Assembly: GCA_963573315.1 (NCBI GenBank)
Contig: OY752148.1
Location: 2,099,263-2,163,262 of the forward strand
Length of the DNA: 64,000 nucleotides
From: Entomortierella parvispora
Lineage: Eukaryota; Mortierellomycota; Mortierellomycetes; Mortierellales; Mortierellaceae
Direction: 5' to 3'
Each line of letters starts with the position of its first letter. The stretch's first letter is position 1. A model generated the notes under the pieces. That model was not told the DNA's origin and ran no database searches. It was given only the letters and a program-made list of their open reading frames with translations. Shown piece by piece: positions 21,701-32,713 of this stretch. The position numbers and the translations under genes are program-made.

Positions 21701-21911
21701 AGATGCCGACCTCCTCAAAGTGGACCTTGTTGTGAGAGAGCTCGTTGGAGGCACCCAAGTAGAAAGCAGAGGTGGCGAGGAGGGCGATGGCAGCGGTGGC
21801 GAGGACGATCGTGGTCTTCTTGTGCTTGCGGAGGAACTCGCCCTTGGGTTGAGGGTAAGCGTGTCCAACCTCCTCCTGGTCGTGCTGAGGGAGGGTCGAG
21901 TAGTCAGCCAT
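18709..21911 (-). CDS. Membrane-anchored amidohydrolase-superfamily protein with internal duplication
   Basis: Exons 21911-21403, 21092-20382 and 20299-18709 (introns 310 and 82 nt) give 936 aa. After a cytosolic N-terminus, residues about 33-55 form one membrane helix, so the protein is type II. The first amidohydrolase domain has the metal ligands in order: HSHLG (HxH) at the exon 1/2 junction, HCYETHD, HHG and SDHP. The second half repeats the fold in weakened form: GVVVPSLLSVGAPNLG stands where GHILTPGIVDMHSHLG stands in the first, so the HxH is gone, and KAGVLVAVTAPVSEHVIQG parallels SGGITTTLILPGSGNIMGG. The first domain should be a zinc hydrolase of imidazolonepropionase/dihydroorotase-like type; substrate unknown. 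High codon bias suggests strong expression. Confidence 0.85.
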
Positions 21912-22978
21912 GGGTGAATGTGTGTTTGTGGAGAACTGGTATATACAAAGTAGGTATGACTAGAGAAGGAAGGGAGGGAGGATGAGGATGGGAAAGGAGG
22001 GAGGGAGGAGGGAGGAGTTGTGAAGAGAAGAAGAAAAGGAGAGCAGCAGCGAGAGAATGGTCAAGAGATAAAGAAAGGGACCGTGGACGTGAGAACCAAA
22101 AAAAATGGCACAATAATCACCTCAGCAGCAGGGAAAGCAGCAGGGAAAGGACCGTTGGAGCAAAAAGCAGAGGTGGGACCGTTGTTGAGGTCCTCTCGCG
22201 TGTAATTGGCCAGGCCGAATTTTTAGTCCCTTGTTTCCCTCCCCCGGGCATCCTTGCAGGAACGGGAAGGCGAAAACAAACAAAGGGCCCAAAAAAGGAA
22301 GCAATTCACACTCCTTCCACTTCATCCTCTACCTCAAAGTCGCTCTGGATAAAGTCCTTCAGCAGCAATAATCGACAGTCCGTCCTTCCACCATAAAGGA
22401 TCTCTGACTCTGAGGGCTCTGCCTGTTTGTGCCAAGTTGCCAAGGCTCACTTTCTGCTCTCTTTTCCTGGTCGCCTTTTTTGGCTCCTGATATCCGCATT
22501 TCTACCGACTATCCACCGCGGCAAAGAGAAAAAGGCGCCATTGGTGCAGTGACATGAAAACCAAATCGTCAGCCTTGTCCACGCGTTGACACTCGGTGTA
22601 AGTCTTTCAGACACTACGCCATGTGGCGCTTGAGGGTTATCTTTGCAAGGTCAGAGACAGGACAATTGAACCCTGTTCATCCACATGGACGCCGAAGGTG
22701 GATTATATCCACGTTTTAGAAAAAAAAACAACTATGCCAAGGATCCCACACAAAAGTCTGCCATCCATCCATCCATTCATTCATTCATTCAAGCGCCTTG
22801 GCCATTTTATTTCTTTGAATCGTTTCCAGTTTTTTTTCCGTGCGTGCAATTGTCCTTGTTCATGTTTGACAAACTGGTCTGGGCGTTTTGGTGGGGAGAG
22901 TGGGGGGTTTGTTGCTCCTGTCGGTAGAGTTACGAACAGTTTTCATCTCAGCTTGTGCACAGTTCTTTTTCCTTTCCA
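21912..22978. other. Intergenic region upstream of amidohydrolase gene
   Basis: Promoter side of the amidohydrolase gene (long purine-rich leader 21960-22090 on the plus strand) and the 3' flank of PAM17. No gene seen. Confidence 0.5.
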
Positions 22979-23868
22979 CTATTTGCGACCATCGGCTTTG
23001 CGACGGAAGTTCTGCTGTTTGCGAAGCCACTTGCGGTAGTCGCTGATGGACTTGATCTTTTCGCCGTAGTAGTCAGGGACAACATTCCGGCCTGAATTCC
23101 GGGTGGGATCCACACGGTATTTCACAATGTGCTTGTGAAACTCCTTATCCATCTTCGTGCCAAGGAGGGGGTAGAAAATCATGTTAATAAAATGAGAGCT
23201 TTCAGGCGTCGTGACTTGGCACTAGAAAAGCTCACCTGGTCAACCAAAGGGCGCGCTCGTCGGTGCATGGTCCTGAAGACCGTGTTGCCCATCACCGGAC
23301 CAAGGGCAACACCCAGTAAACCGGCAGCAAGGGTACCGACCCCATAAACCAGAAGTTGGTCGAATCCAAAGATGGGTGTCGGGTCAAAGGGCTGCATTAA
23401 AAAGTACCCGCCTGCACCCGACAGTCCCAGCAGGCCACAGGGGACCATGAATAGATTCTCGTACCGTCGGCGAGTCCTGCGAAGTGCAAAGTAAGTGTTC
23501 CAGTCCATGGTAACTTGGTGATTGCTGTTGCTGCTTTGCTGGACTCGAGTGCCTGTTGGCTCGAATCTCGAGAAAGAGGAAGAGCTTGCGCCTTCAGATG
23601 ACGGCCACAGGCTGGGACTCGCCGAGTTTCTCATCATAGCACTAGAGGATATGGACTTTGTGAACAGGGGGACGGCGGTATTGTTTCTTGAAAAGAATGT
23701 TGACGAGGTCGTCGGAGGGCGCGCTGAGAGTGTGCTTCCCCAGCGGGGACGCGTCGGCGTCGCAACCGACCAGGTGAGAGGCTCCCCGGCGAGTCGGCTG
23801 GAAGCGAGAACAGTCGGGACGCGTTTCTCAAGCGCAGTCAGCAATAGGCGAGCAGCAACTGGTGCCAT
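22979..23868 (-). CDS. PAM17: PAM17, presequence translocase-associated motor subunit, mitochondrial
   Basis: Exons 23868-23236 and 23152-22979 (intron 23153-23235) give 268 aa. A long N-terminal region rich in Arg, Ser, Ala and Thr without acidic residues is a mitochondrial targeting sequence. Two hydrophobic segments follow (FMVPCGLLGLSGAGGYFLM and a second with GVGTLAAGLLGVALGPVMG). The C-terminal signature is VDPTRNSGRNVVPDYYGEKI then YRKWLRKQ. PAM17 helps organise the import motor at the TIM23 inner-membrane translocase. The second exon's first codon happens to be ATG, but it continues the frame of exon 1 without break, so it is not a separate gene. Confidence 0.92.
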
Positions 23869-24355
23869 TAGAGAACAAGAGATGATAAAGGGCGGTTAGA
23901 AAGGGGACCGATAGAGGGTGACTTGAGCAAGTTCAAAAATGAAGGGATGAGAGGAGGAATGAAGGACAATGAGGACAATGAGAAGAAAGGAGGAAATGAA
24001 TGACACTCATGACAGTTCTGGAAAAGGGAAAAACGCGCCAGGCAGCCATGTGACCCTGCATTGGTTTTTGATGTGTGAGCTCGTGTCGCTGGAGCGCTAC
24101 AAGAGAAGCTCTCTGCATGCCGTGCAACTTCTTGAATTGCGAGTCGCTGCCAACCTGACTTTGCTTCGCAAAATCATCCTTGGACATCAATTGCAAAGCA
24201 AGCCATTAACTTTTTCGTGGTAAAAATACACGCAACGCTTTTATTCTTTTTCAAGGTGGAGGGGGATCGAAGAAGGTGCTTGCTCACGGTGTGGAATTGC
24301 CTAGATTGGGAATATGTTGTGAAGGGAGAAACCTATGTTGCGAAGGGAGAAACCT
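23869..24355. other. Intergenic region between PAM17 and GH20 genes
   Basis: No gene seen. A short direct repeat of GAAGGGAGAAACCT occurs at about 24321-24355, next to the GH20 stop codon. Confidence 0.5.
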
Positions 24356-26224
24356 TTACTTGCCCCAAGCAGTCTGGTTGCGGTAAAGATCGCAATGGTG
24401 AGGGTGCTGGAGGCAGTACTTGGGAACCAAAGGATGGGCATTGTGGCCACGGGAGACCATGCGCTCACGGTAGTCAAAGATACGAGCAGACAACTCAGTG
24501 GTACGCTTGTAGCCCTCGGCGTTGCGGTTACCGGACCAGAGCAACTCAGCCAAAGCAGCGGCACGGGGCCAGACCTTGGACTCAATGACTGTAGCATCGG
24601 CCTGCTCAGACCACATGGCGACCTCTCCTCCGAGAATGTGCTTGGCCTCCTCTTCAGTCAAGCCCTTGGCAAAGTCGAAGGCGTAGATACGCTGCCAGGT
24701 TTTGTAAGGATCGCACCAAGAGGCACCACTTCCCATGTAGTTGTTCGAGGCGGGGTAGTAATCGCTGGGGTTGTTGTCGAAAGCGTCCTGGATCGCCTGG
24801 GGCAAGACTGGGGGTTCGTTGACGTTGTATCGAATATCATTGGGGACCCAGCCACCATTGCCGCAATCCAAGTAGAAGAAGTCGGCAGAGGAGACAATGA
24901 GGTCGTAACCAGCCTTGGCAAGCTTCTGAATATGGTCGGTGCCAGCGTTCCAGGACTGCATGATAATGTCCTTGGGAACTTCCTTGGCGGGCATGTCAGG
25001 CGAGAGGACGATATCCTCCCACATCATCAAGCGACGCTCGGGCTTGTCCTTGAAGATGGGCAAGGCCTTGTCCAAGTAGTACTGAGCGAAATCGGCATAG
25101 GTAGAGCCGGGACGCTGCTTAAACCAGTCCATGGCTGAGGTCGAGTAGTTGAAGCAGTAAGTCTGAAGCTCATCGGAACCAACATGGAAGACATTGTCCT
25201 TGAACAAAAAGGCAGCCTCGGAGTAAATGTCCTTGATCAACTTGTATGTGCCGTCGTAGGAGATATCGAGCTGACCGGGGTTAGGCTCGACAGCAGTGTG
25301 ATGGGTCCAGCCATCGTTATCCCACCAAGACTCGGTGCAAGTGACCGACTTCTTATCGATCTGCTGCCAACCGGAGGCAGAGTGGCCGGGCATATCAATC
25401 TCGGGCATGACACGGACTCCGCGGTCACGACCGTACTTGATCAGGGCGGCGATATCGCGCTGGGAGTAGATCTCACGAGGCGAGTAAGCATCCTTGGTCA
25501 TCTGGGGGTACTTCTTGATCTCGAGAGGCCACGACTGGGAATCGGTGATGTGCCAATGGAAGACATTCAACTTGGCCCAGGCAAGGGCGTCGATCTGCTT
25601 GAACAGAGACTTGAGGGGGTAGAAGCTACGGGCGGTATCGTAGAGGACACCGCGGTGGGTGTACTTGGGAGCATCCTCGATGTGGACGGGCTGCTCAATC
25701 AAGAGACCACTCTTTCCATCATCAATGACGACCTGAGTCAAGGTGTTGAGACCATGCAAAGCACCCCAGACGGTCTTTGCCTTGATAGAGCCCTGGCCAG
25801 CAGCGGTAATATCAAGGGTGTAAGACTCATCGACGCCCATCTGGAGATCGGCTTTGAGGTCTGAGACCTCGACGTTAATGGTGCGAATGACCTTCTTCTT
25901 GTTGCCTCCGTTTTTGTAGGTCCCAATTTCCTCCTCATCAGCGCGCTTCTCGAGGACAGGGAAGGGAGGGAACTCGCCGGCGGGCTGCTCCCAGGTCTGG
26001 GGAATCCAGCGCTCCTCCTTGATCAAAGCTGCGGTGCGGGCGTAAGCCTTAGTGAGGACATCGTGCTTTGGGCCGACAATCTTGAAATTGTTGGCAAGCT
26101 GCACAGGGCCGGTGGAAGCCCATTCGATGGTAACGGGGGCAGGCAAGGGGTTGGACTTCACGGCGTCGGAGGAGGTGACGGCAACGGCCAAGAGACCGAT
26201 GGCGGCGGCGATAGAGAGTTTCAT
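24356..26224 (-). CDS. Secreted beta-N-acetylhexosaminidase, GH20
   Basis: Single exon, 622 aa, ATG at 26224. Signal peptide at residues 1-21, then an N-terminal GH20b-type domain and the GH20 barrel: HRGVLYDTARSFYP (190-203), KLNVFHWHITDSQSWP (218-233), PEIDMPGHS (274-282) and the catalytic pair Asp351-Glu352 in HVGSDEL. Most family members have Gly-Gly-Asp-Glu here; this one has Gly-Ser-Asp-Glu, with the catalytic pair intact. It should remove terminal GlcNAc from chitin oligomers in wall turnover or nutrition. The longer frame upstream is out of the TATA-predicted transcript (TATA at 26322-26329), so this ATG is preferred. Strong codon bias and lack of introns suggest high expression. Confidence 0.93.
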   Translation of the reverse strand: MKLSIAAAIGLLAVAVTSSDAVKSNPLPAPVTIEWASTGPVQLANNFKIVGPKHDVLTKAYARTAALIKEERWIPQTWEQPAGEFPPFPVLEKRADEEEIGTYKNGGNKKKVIRTINVEVSDLKADLQMGVDESYTLDITAAGQGSIKAKTVWGALHGLNTLTQVVIDDGKSGLLIEQPVHIEDAPKYTHRGVLYDTARSFYPLKSLFKQIDALAWAKLNVFHWHITDSQSWPLEIKKYPQMTKDAYSPREIYSQRDIAALIKYGRDRGVRVMPEIDMPGHSASGWQQIDKKSVTCTESWWDNDGWTHHTAVEPNPGQLDISYDGTYKLIKDIYSEAAFLFKDNVFHVGSDELQTYCFNYSTSAMDWFKQRPGSTYADFAQYYLDKALPIFKDKPERRLMMWEDIVLSPDMPAKEVPKDIIMQSWNAGTDHIQKLAKAGYDLIVSSADFFYLDCGNGGWVPNDIRYNVNEPPVLPQAIQDAFDNNPSDYYPASNNYMGSGASWCDPYKTWQRIYAFDFAKGLTEEEAKHILGGEVAMWSEQADATVIESKVWPRAAALAELLWSGNRNAEGYKRTTELSARIFDYRERMVSRGHNAHPLVPKYCLQHPHHCDLYRNQTAWGK

Positions 26225-26321
26225 TGTTGGAGAGGGGAAAGAGTAGATGATAGATAGTAGGAGGGAGGTGGAGATGGTTGGTTGAGCACAAAGAGGCAAA
26301 ACGGCACGCGGGCAGGGTCCC

Positions 26322-26329
26322 CTTTTATA
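26322..26329 (-). promoter_or_regulatory. TATA box of GH20 gene
   Basis: TATAAAAG on the minus strand, about 100 bp upstream of the ATG at 26224. Confidence 0.7.
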
Positions 26330-28797
26330 GTCTGGCGGGCAGCCAGAATCACCTTCCAGGGACGATGCAGCACAATGAACCCTCGGAGATCCGTACACTG
26401 AAGAACATCCAGATCAAACAGAGTTTGGCGATGTGATGACGATGGAATCGTTCGAATGGAACCCCAAACTGAACTGAACCGATGCACTCACTTTTTCACT
26501 TGAAGTCAAGACTCCTCTCTGCGCGCACGCTTGGCGCAACAGGCCACTCTTTGACAGCGCTCTCTGGTCCGAGAGAGATGCAGGGCAAGAAGGGAGGAAT
26601 GAGGATCCTTCTTGATTTTTTTTTTGTTTGCTTTCGTCCTCTTCGTTCATTCTGGGGTGGATTGAAGATCCGCTATCGGATCGATGGAGTCCCAAAAGTT
26701 CATCCATGTTAGAATGTGGGATGCACTTGCGCCGTCCCAGGTACAGTGTCCACCACGAAGGAACCGCAACAAAGAATGTGGAGTCGTGGAGACAGGTAAA
26801 AACAGAGTTTCTGTTCCGTGTGTCCATGTCTCAGATTAGATGGGGTCCGCCCTTGCCATTGGATCGAGATGGGCCGCTTTACTCCTGTCTTCTCCCCGGC
26901 TCCTTTTTTCTTTTCCATCCAGACCAGATTCTACTCCCTGCTGTTGTGCTCTGCTCCCTCCTGCTGTCTGCCATCGTGACCAAGTTCTAGGGACTCTAAA
27001 CCTGCCTCGTACTCTTGTCGTCGTAGTCTAAATACAAATCTCTCAACGAGGGCGCCCACAGTCAGATCACCTTTGATTGTATTATCCAGAACGCACGATT
27101 GGCGCTCATCTTACTGTACTCTTCCGTGGAAATCCGAATCACCCCCGCCCAAAAATCCCACGGTTACATCCAGAAACGAATCGCTGTCTGCCTCTACAGT
27201 CTAAACAGGAACTTCCCGAAGGGGGCGGGGACGATCCAAAAGAGACGCGAGCTGACCAATTCCAGGCGATACACCGAGTACAAGAAAACTCAAAGATCCA
27301 TCCAAGACAGTGAAAATAAAGTATTGAATGTTCATTTTCTCACTCGCTAACTCACTCTCGGCGATTCTATCACAATTCCACAGAAGGTCATTGTCAATGA
27401 GAAGTTGTCAGTTATAACCAGGGTAATGGATAGCAAATGCCAGCCGTTAGACTAGAACGATCTCCAAATGGGTGGCTCACCAAGATCATTATCAGTTGTT
27501 GCACGAGAGGCCAGGTCCAGGTCTAACGAAAACCGTACCAGATGGAGAGATCGAATGTTGAGTCCTTCAATCTCAGGAAACTGACACAACATTCCTGGAA
27601 GAAATATTACTGCTGCCTGGGGTTTGATGGAAACTGCGGCGGGAGGATTCATGTCGATCGCTCTTGGGCAGTGCAAGCTCAGGCTTGGATATTCTCGGTA
27701 AAGTGGACTGAAAAATTACGCTTTTTTGTGCGACATGAGATCCGATGCAAGATATCCTATCTGCGGACGGCGAAGAGTTACCTCGAATGACTGTCGAGCG
27801 GAACAATAAAAGGTAGCTTGCGAACAGGGTCTTCTCACCGACACAGTCGACATGGATGTGCATGCACTTTATTCTCTTTAAAAAAACGCCCTAGGCATTG
27901 GAAAGAAGTGGATTTGAGACTTGATTATTTCACGAGGAGGATCACTTTGCGTGGGGAAGGAAGGTCGAACCTGAAATCTCTCCCTGTGACTAACGAAAAC
28001 TTGAGAAAAACCTTGGACCAGGCTGTCCGCGTTTCGACTCAGACCTGAGAATTCTCCTCCGCTGAACGATGTGTCTGTAGAGAACTTGGTGGGTGAAGGA
28101 TGAGGAAAGGTCGGGCGATTACTCTCAATTGCCGCCAAAATTAATTGGACAGGCAGAGACTGCACTAGGATAAGACAAGGAATACGGGTCCCCTCTCAGC
28201 ATTTCTCAATTGCATGCTTGTCAATGTCCACTCAGACTTTAAGGAAAATATGCCAAAATATTGACTGGGTGGGCTCAACCGACTCTCTTTTCTCTTTTTT
28301 TGATGAACCGCGTGGGTAAAAAAACTTCACTAGAAAATAAGTGGGCGTCCAAATGTACCACGCGACTTTGTCACGATTGCCCTCATTTCGGCTCAACGCG
28401 ACAAAATCCTTGACAGACCCAAAGAGAACCCGGTTCCAAGCGACAGCAAGAGTTCAAACAACTCGTGATTAACGCTTTGACAGCCATTTCCATTTCCCCG
28501 GCGAGAAGTTGAGCGCCACTTTGTTTGTTTCCGAGCACACACCCTTCACAGCCAAAGTGTGGGGGGGATGTGGAGCATGCACATGCGTCATCTGGAATCG
28601 AGCAGCGCTTGTGCATCGATGCCGTTTTGCTCGGTTTGTCGCGTCTCGACTCCACCGACATTAGCTTGCCACTTGAACACTGCAGGATCACGGTTAATAA
28701 GCAGAAATAAACATCTACCAACTTCTTCACCCAATGTCGTTGTTGACGGCCGAGCACGTTCGACGGTTGAGCGGCAAACAACCTGAACCGCCACAAT
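26330..28797. other. 2.4-kb region without a recognisable gene
   Basis: The longest gene-free stretch in the first half of the window. Open frames on both strands are under 140 codons and match nothing I know. It must contain the GH20 and lipase upstream regions, the latter's TATA at 28798. A non-coding RNA or a very short gene cannot be excluded. Confidence 0.45.
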
Positions 28798-28805
28798 TAT
28801 AAATA
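28798..28805 (+). promoter_or_regulatory. TATA box of lipase gene
   Basis: TATAAATA, 93 bp before the ATG at 28891. It lies only 15 bp before an earlier in-frame ATG at 28813, which would therefore fall upstream of the likely transcription start; this decides the start codon. Confidence 0.65.
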
Positions 28806-28890
28806 CGACGCGATGAGTACTCCAAAAAACACCAAGAAACGCTCTCTCTCTCTTCCTCCTTCTCCTCCTCCCAAGCTCAAGTCACCAACG

Positions 28891-30158
28891 ATGTACTTTT
28901 CCAAGATTCTTTTGTCTGTTGCGGCAGTCTCCTTGGTGTCTACCTTCTCGACCCTAATTCAAGGATCTCCAGTCCCAACCCGTGACGAGGCTGCCTTGTC
29001 CCCTTCCCTCACCAAGAAAAGCACGTCTGGCTTCAATGACTGGAACTGCAAGCCAACCGCCAAACGCCCTTTGCCAGTGGTCCTTGTTCACGGCTTGACT
29101 GGCAACGCAGTCGTTCATTGGGTCTACATGGGCCCTCGGCTCGTAGCCGAAGGCTACTGCGTGTTTTCGCTGTCTTATGGAAAATTGAACAATATTCCTC
29201 TGATTTACGGACTGGACAAGATGGAGAACAGCGCTCAGCAGCTGTCGGATTTCGTTGACAAAGTCCTGGCCGCAACTGGTTCCTCCAAAGTCAATATTTT
29301 TGGTATTTCTGAAGGAAGTTTGATGCCCAGATACTACTTGCGCTTCCTCGGCGGGGCTGCTAAAGTTAGTATGTCCATTGCGCCGGATGGCACTGCTTTG
29401 TCTCGCGTTTCCTCCGTATCACTTTATGAAAAGCTAAGCCCTTTTTTTATAATGATATAGACAAGTTTGCTGGAGCGTCGTCTATTCAGTATGGCACCGA
29501 TCTCCTTGGACTCGTGAATCTATTGGAGCCTCTGGGATTGTACGATCCCATCTCCAAGGTAAGAGAGCAAGGTCTTGTCATTTTTGACCGAGCAATCGCA
29601 CGGCCTTTGATAACTTTTCTATGATGTTTTCCCTCTTAGATTATCAGTCCTTTTTGTCTTTCGTGCATGCAGCTCATCAGAAACAGCACGTTCCTACGGA
29701 ACTTGAATGCCGGCGGTGACACTGTCCCAGGCGTCGAGTACTTGATGATTGGCTCCAAGTATGAAAAAAGTCTATCGATCACCACTTTTTTTTTATTCTT
29801 CTTTTCTGCTGTCCACATTCTAACACTCTATGCGTCTTTTGTTTGATCCCCAACAGGTACGACCAGATTGTCACTCCTTACACGACCGGATTTCTCAAGG
29901 ATAAAAACCCTCTAGTCCGCAACCAAGTTCTCCAGGACTGGTGCCTATTGGATTTTTCGGAGCATGGTTTGCAGGGGGTTGATCGTAAGAGAGGGAGATG
30001 GCCCGTCATTGTCCACGCCTGCCAACACCGACAATCTACAAACAGTACTGACATTGGACCTTTCAACTCTTTTAGCCATTGTCTTTCATGGCGTTCATGC
30101 CTTCTTTACTCCCTCGGCTGACCAGACCATCAATTGCCTCGATGCTCTCCACAAGTAG
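28891..30158 (+). CDS. Secreted class 2-type lipase/esterase (alpha/beta hydrolase)
   Basis: Exons 28891-29368, 29461-29558, 29640-29758, 29857-29984 and 30076-30158 give 301 aa. Signal peptide at about 1-25. VVLVHGLTG (63-71) carries the oxyanion HG. The nucleophile elbow is GISEG with Ser140; the usual form in the Lipase_2 family is GHSQG, so the flanking His and Gln are replaced. PRYYLRFLGGAAKV downstream of the elbow is typical of the family. The acid Asp is probably in KYDQIVTPY and the catalytic His in FHGVHAFF near the C-terminus. It should hydrolyse acylglycerols or short esters outside the cell. Start chosen from TATA position and signal peptide. Confidence 0.88.
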
Positions 30159-30465
30159 TGGCAATCGCTTTCAGGGTACACGAATCCTTCTCCAGTGTCA
30201 GGGCTTCTTTCTATATAATTCTTTTAACATACGACCCTGATAGAGACTTGCATCTCATCTCATTCTGAATAAAATTGGTGGCACCAAACACAGCAGGGAA
30301 GTCAGAAGTCACAGATCACGATACAGCGTCCGTGAAAAAATGACGTGAGAGAGCGGCGAATAAGTATGCATTCATCTGCGCACTCGCATCTCTTTCCCTT
30401 CTTCTTTTCTTTTTTTCATCTTCATTTCCCCTTCACCCCTCTCCACCACACAAACACATTTCATC
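30159..30465. other. Intergenic region between lipase and SOD1
   Basis: About 300 bases with 3' flank of the lipase gene and a C/T-rich SOD1 leader (30390-30460). No gene seen. Confidence 0.5.
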
Positions 30466-31478
30466 ATGACTGTCAAGGCTGTCTGCGTTTTCCCCAAGAA
30501 CGACAAGAACATTACTGGAACCATCCACTTCACCCAGGAGAACGAGGCTGCCCCCGTTCACGTCAAGGCTGAGCTCACCGGCTTGACTCCTGGCAAGCAC
30601 GGTTTCCACATCCAGTACGTAACCCTTGTTACCGCGATACCCGATACCCTTGGCCTCCATCCTCTATTTCCTCCTGGCTTTCCATCTTTTCGTGTTCTCC
30701 CAATGGTGGAGCGTTTTCGCGGGTCAAAATTTTTTTTCCTCTTTTTTTTCGTGTTTTTTTTTTTTTTGTTCGGCTGGAGAATCTCAAACCCGATAGGGTT
30801 TCCTACTCATTCCGAGAGCGCGGTGTGTGTTCTCGATCCCATTGTTCCTTTTGATTCTTTTCACTTCCTTGTGAAAAGAGAGCCAACAAAATACAAGAAA
30901 GAACCGATGCTTGTACTTTCCTGAGGCGTGAGAAATCACAATCGCGCAACAATTTTTTTATCCCCTCAAACGTGCGCGTGTCTTTGACCACAATCAAAGC
31001 GGAATGACGATCTGCTCCGTGGTTTCTTAACGAATGTCTTGCTAATTTTATTGTCGTCATCTTTTCATCATCAGCGAGTTCGGTGATAACACCAACGGAT
31101 GCATGTCCGCCGGTGGACACTTCAACCCCCACGGCTTGACCCACGGTGCTCCTGATGCCAAGGTCCGCCACGCCGGTGATCTCGGAAACATCACCGCCAA
31201 CGAGCACGGCCAGGCTTCTCTCGACACCACTGATGTTCAGTTGAAGCTCATTGGACCCCACAGCATCATTGGGTAAGGACAATGGCAGATTCTTCTTCGC
31301 GTTGAACTGCGCAGCTTGCACCTGAAAGCTAACCGCTCTTCCATCTTTTCTTTATAGACGCACCGTTGTTGTCCACGAGGGTGTTGATGATCTCGGACTC
31401 GGTGGACATGAGCTCTCCCCCACCACCGGTAACGCCGGCGGCCGTCTCACCTGCGGTGTCATTGGTGTCACCAAGTAA
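30466..31478 (+). CDS. SOD1: Cu/Zn superoxide dismutase
   Basis: Exons 30466-30614, 31075-31272 and 31358-31478 give 155 aa, the usual length for cytosolic SOD1. Metal ligands are present: HGFHIHEFG (the second His codon is split by intron 1), [17 protein letters not shown] and VVVHEG; both disulfide Cys (NGCMSAGG and LTCGVIG) are conserved. It dismutates superoxide to hydrogen peroxide and oxygen in the cytosol and intermembrane space. The leader is a C/T-rich tract with ATG in the context CATCATGACT. Intron 1 is 460 nt, several times longer than its neighbours, with a T-rich centre. Confidence 0.96.
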
Positions 31479-31924
31479 ATATTTACTTGGCACCAACCCT
31501 TGATTCTTGACGAAAGGAACCCTTCAATTGAGAAGGATAACAAGAACAGGAGAGAGTATTTCAGCGCGATGACTCTTTTTCTCTAGTTCGAACTATCTCT
31601 TTTTCGATATTGATCAGTTCCTGGAAGCTGGAAGCAACAAACCCAAAAGAGACACAACCTGTACATTTTGTAAAAATCCAAAAAAAAAAAATCCCCTTTT
31701 CGTTGCTCAATTGCAAAATAAAAACTTGCACAGAGTTCCCAGAAACACCTTGTCGATCTTGCGTGATGATATGAGACTGATTACCTGATCGCCCAAAAAA
31801 CAAAAGAAAAGAGAAAAGGGGCAAGATCCTTTTACACCACACTGCGCAATTGAAGATCTGTGCCATGAATCGTGTCATCGCATTTTATTGGTTCCAACGT
31901 ACTTTTTAGTGGCTCTCAGTTTTC
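31479..31924. other. Convergent intergenic region
   Basis: 3' flanks of SOD1 (plus) and the GNAT gene (minus). No gene seen. Confidence 0.5.
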
Positions 31925-32713
31925 TCAATAGTCATAGTTTTCTTTGACCAAATGTCTTGTGGCCTCGTCCTTGTGAGAAGCATAGCAACAGACATCTCTC
32001 ATGATGCCCAATTTGGGGATCAAGATCGAGATGGTCTCCAACTCTAGTTTCATACCCGCTCTCTCGGCGACTTTGCGACTGGGCCAGTTCTCAACATAAC
32101 TGACAGCCCGGACAATGTCACAATTCATGTCCTTGAAGGCGATTTCCTCGACCAAGAACCTTCCGACCCTGGCGGCTAAACCTTTACCAGTGTGTTCAGG
32201 ACTCAACCAGTACCCAATCTCGGCAATGATTAGAGGCTTTTGAGTAGTGGGGTGGACTGGTTGAGGGTGTTTGCTGTCAAAATGATCGAAATGAAGATGG
32301 GCCCAGCCGATCAAAGGACCCGTAGGCGATTGACGCATGGCCCAGTGTGTGTTGATCCCAGTCTCTTCAATGTGCTCATGGGCCTTTTTGATCTTTTCAC
32401 GGCCTTGAGATTCAAGAAAGGGGTATCCAAACAAAGCCGAGCCATTGTACACATCCATGTTGATGTCTATTCCAAAAAGGAAGGAAATCAAAGGTCAGCT
32501 CTCAATTGTTTCCTAAAGGTCGATTTTACATCATAGACAAAAAAAAAAAAAAAAAGCACAAAGCATACTGAGTAACCGAACCATCTCTGGCAGATCGGAA
32601 TATTCAACTGCAGAGAGGTACAACTCGGGATCGGCGCAGACTTTGTAGGGCCCCATGCACTGGGCAGTCTCTCGAGAAAGCTGAGGAGTGACTGTGGTGG
32701 TTTCTTGGGTCAT
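31925..32713 (-). CDS. GNAT-family N-acetyltransferase (RimJ/RimL-like)
   Basis: Exons 32713-32569 and 32466-31925 (intron with GTATGC donor and a poly-pyrimidine tract) give 228 aa. The acetyl-CoA-binding motif A region is recognisable as IAEIGYWLSPEHTGKGLAAR, followed by VSYVENWPSRKVAERAGM, the usual asparagine-anchored motif B of RimJ/RimL-type enzymes. Such enzymes acetylate protein N-termini, amino groups of small molecules or antibiotics; the substrate here is unknown. The ATG is the first in the frame. Neighbouring genes do not suggest a pathway. Confidence 0.85.

Noticed and set aside
24335..25864. Antisense frames of 226-267 codons over the GH20 gene
   Set aside because: Same codon-bias artefact.
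26225..26398. N-terminal extension of the GH20 protein
   Set aside because: Crosses the TATA box and uses no ATG needed; the signal peptide begins at 26224.
28813..28890. In-frame upstream ATG of the lipase
   Set aside because: Lies 8-15 bp after the TATA box, so before the expected transcript start; it would also put 26 hydrophilic residues before the signal peptide.
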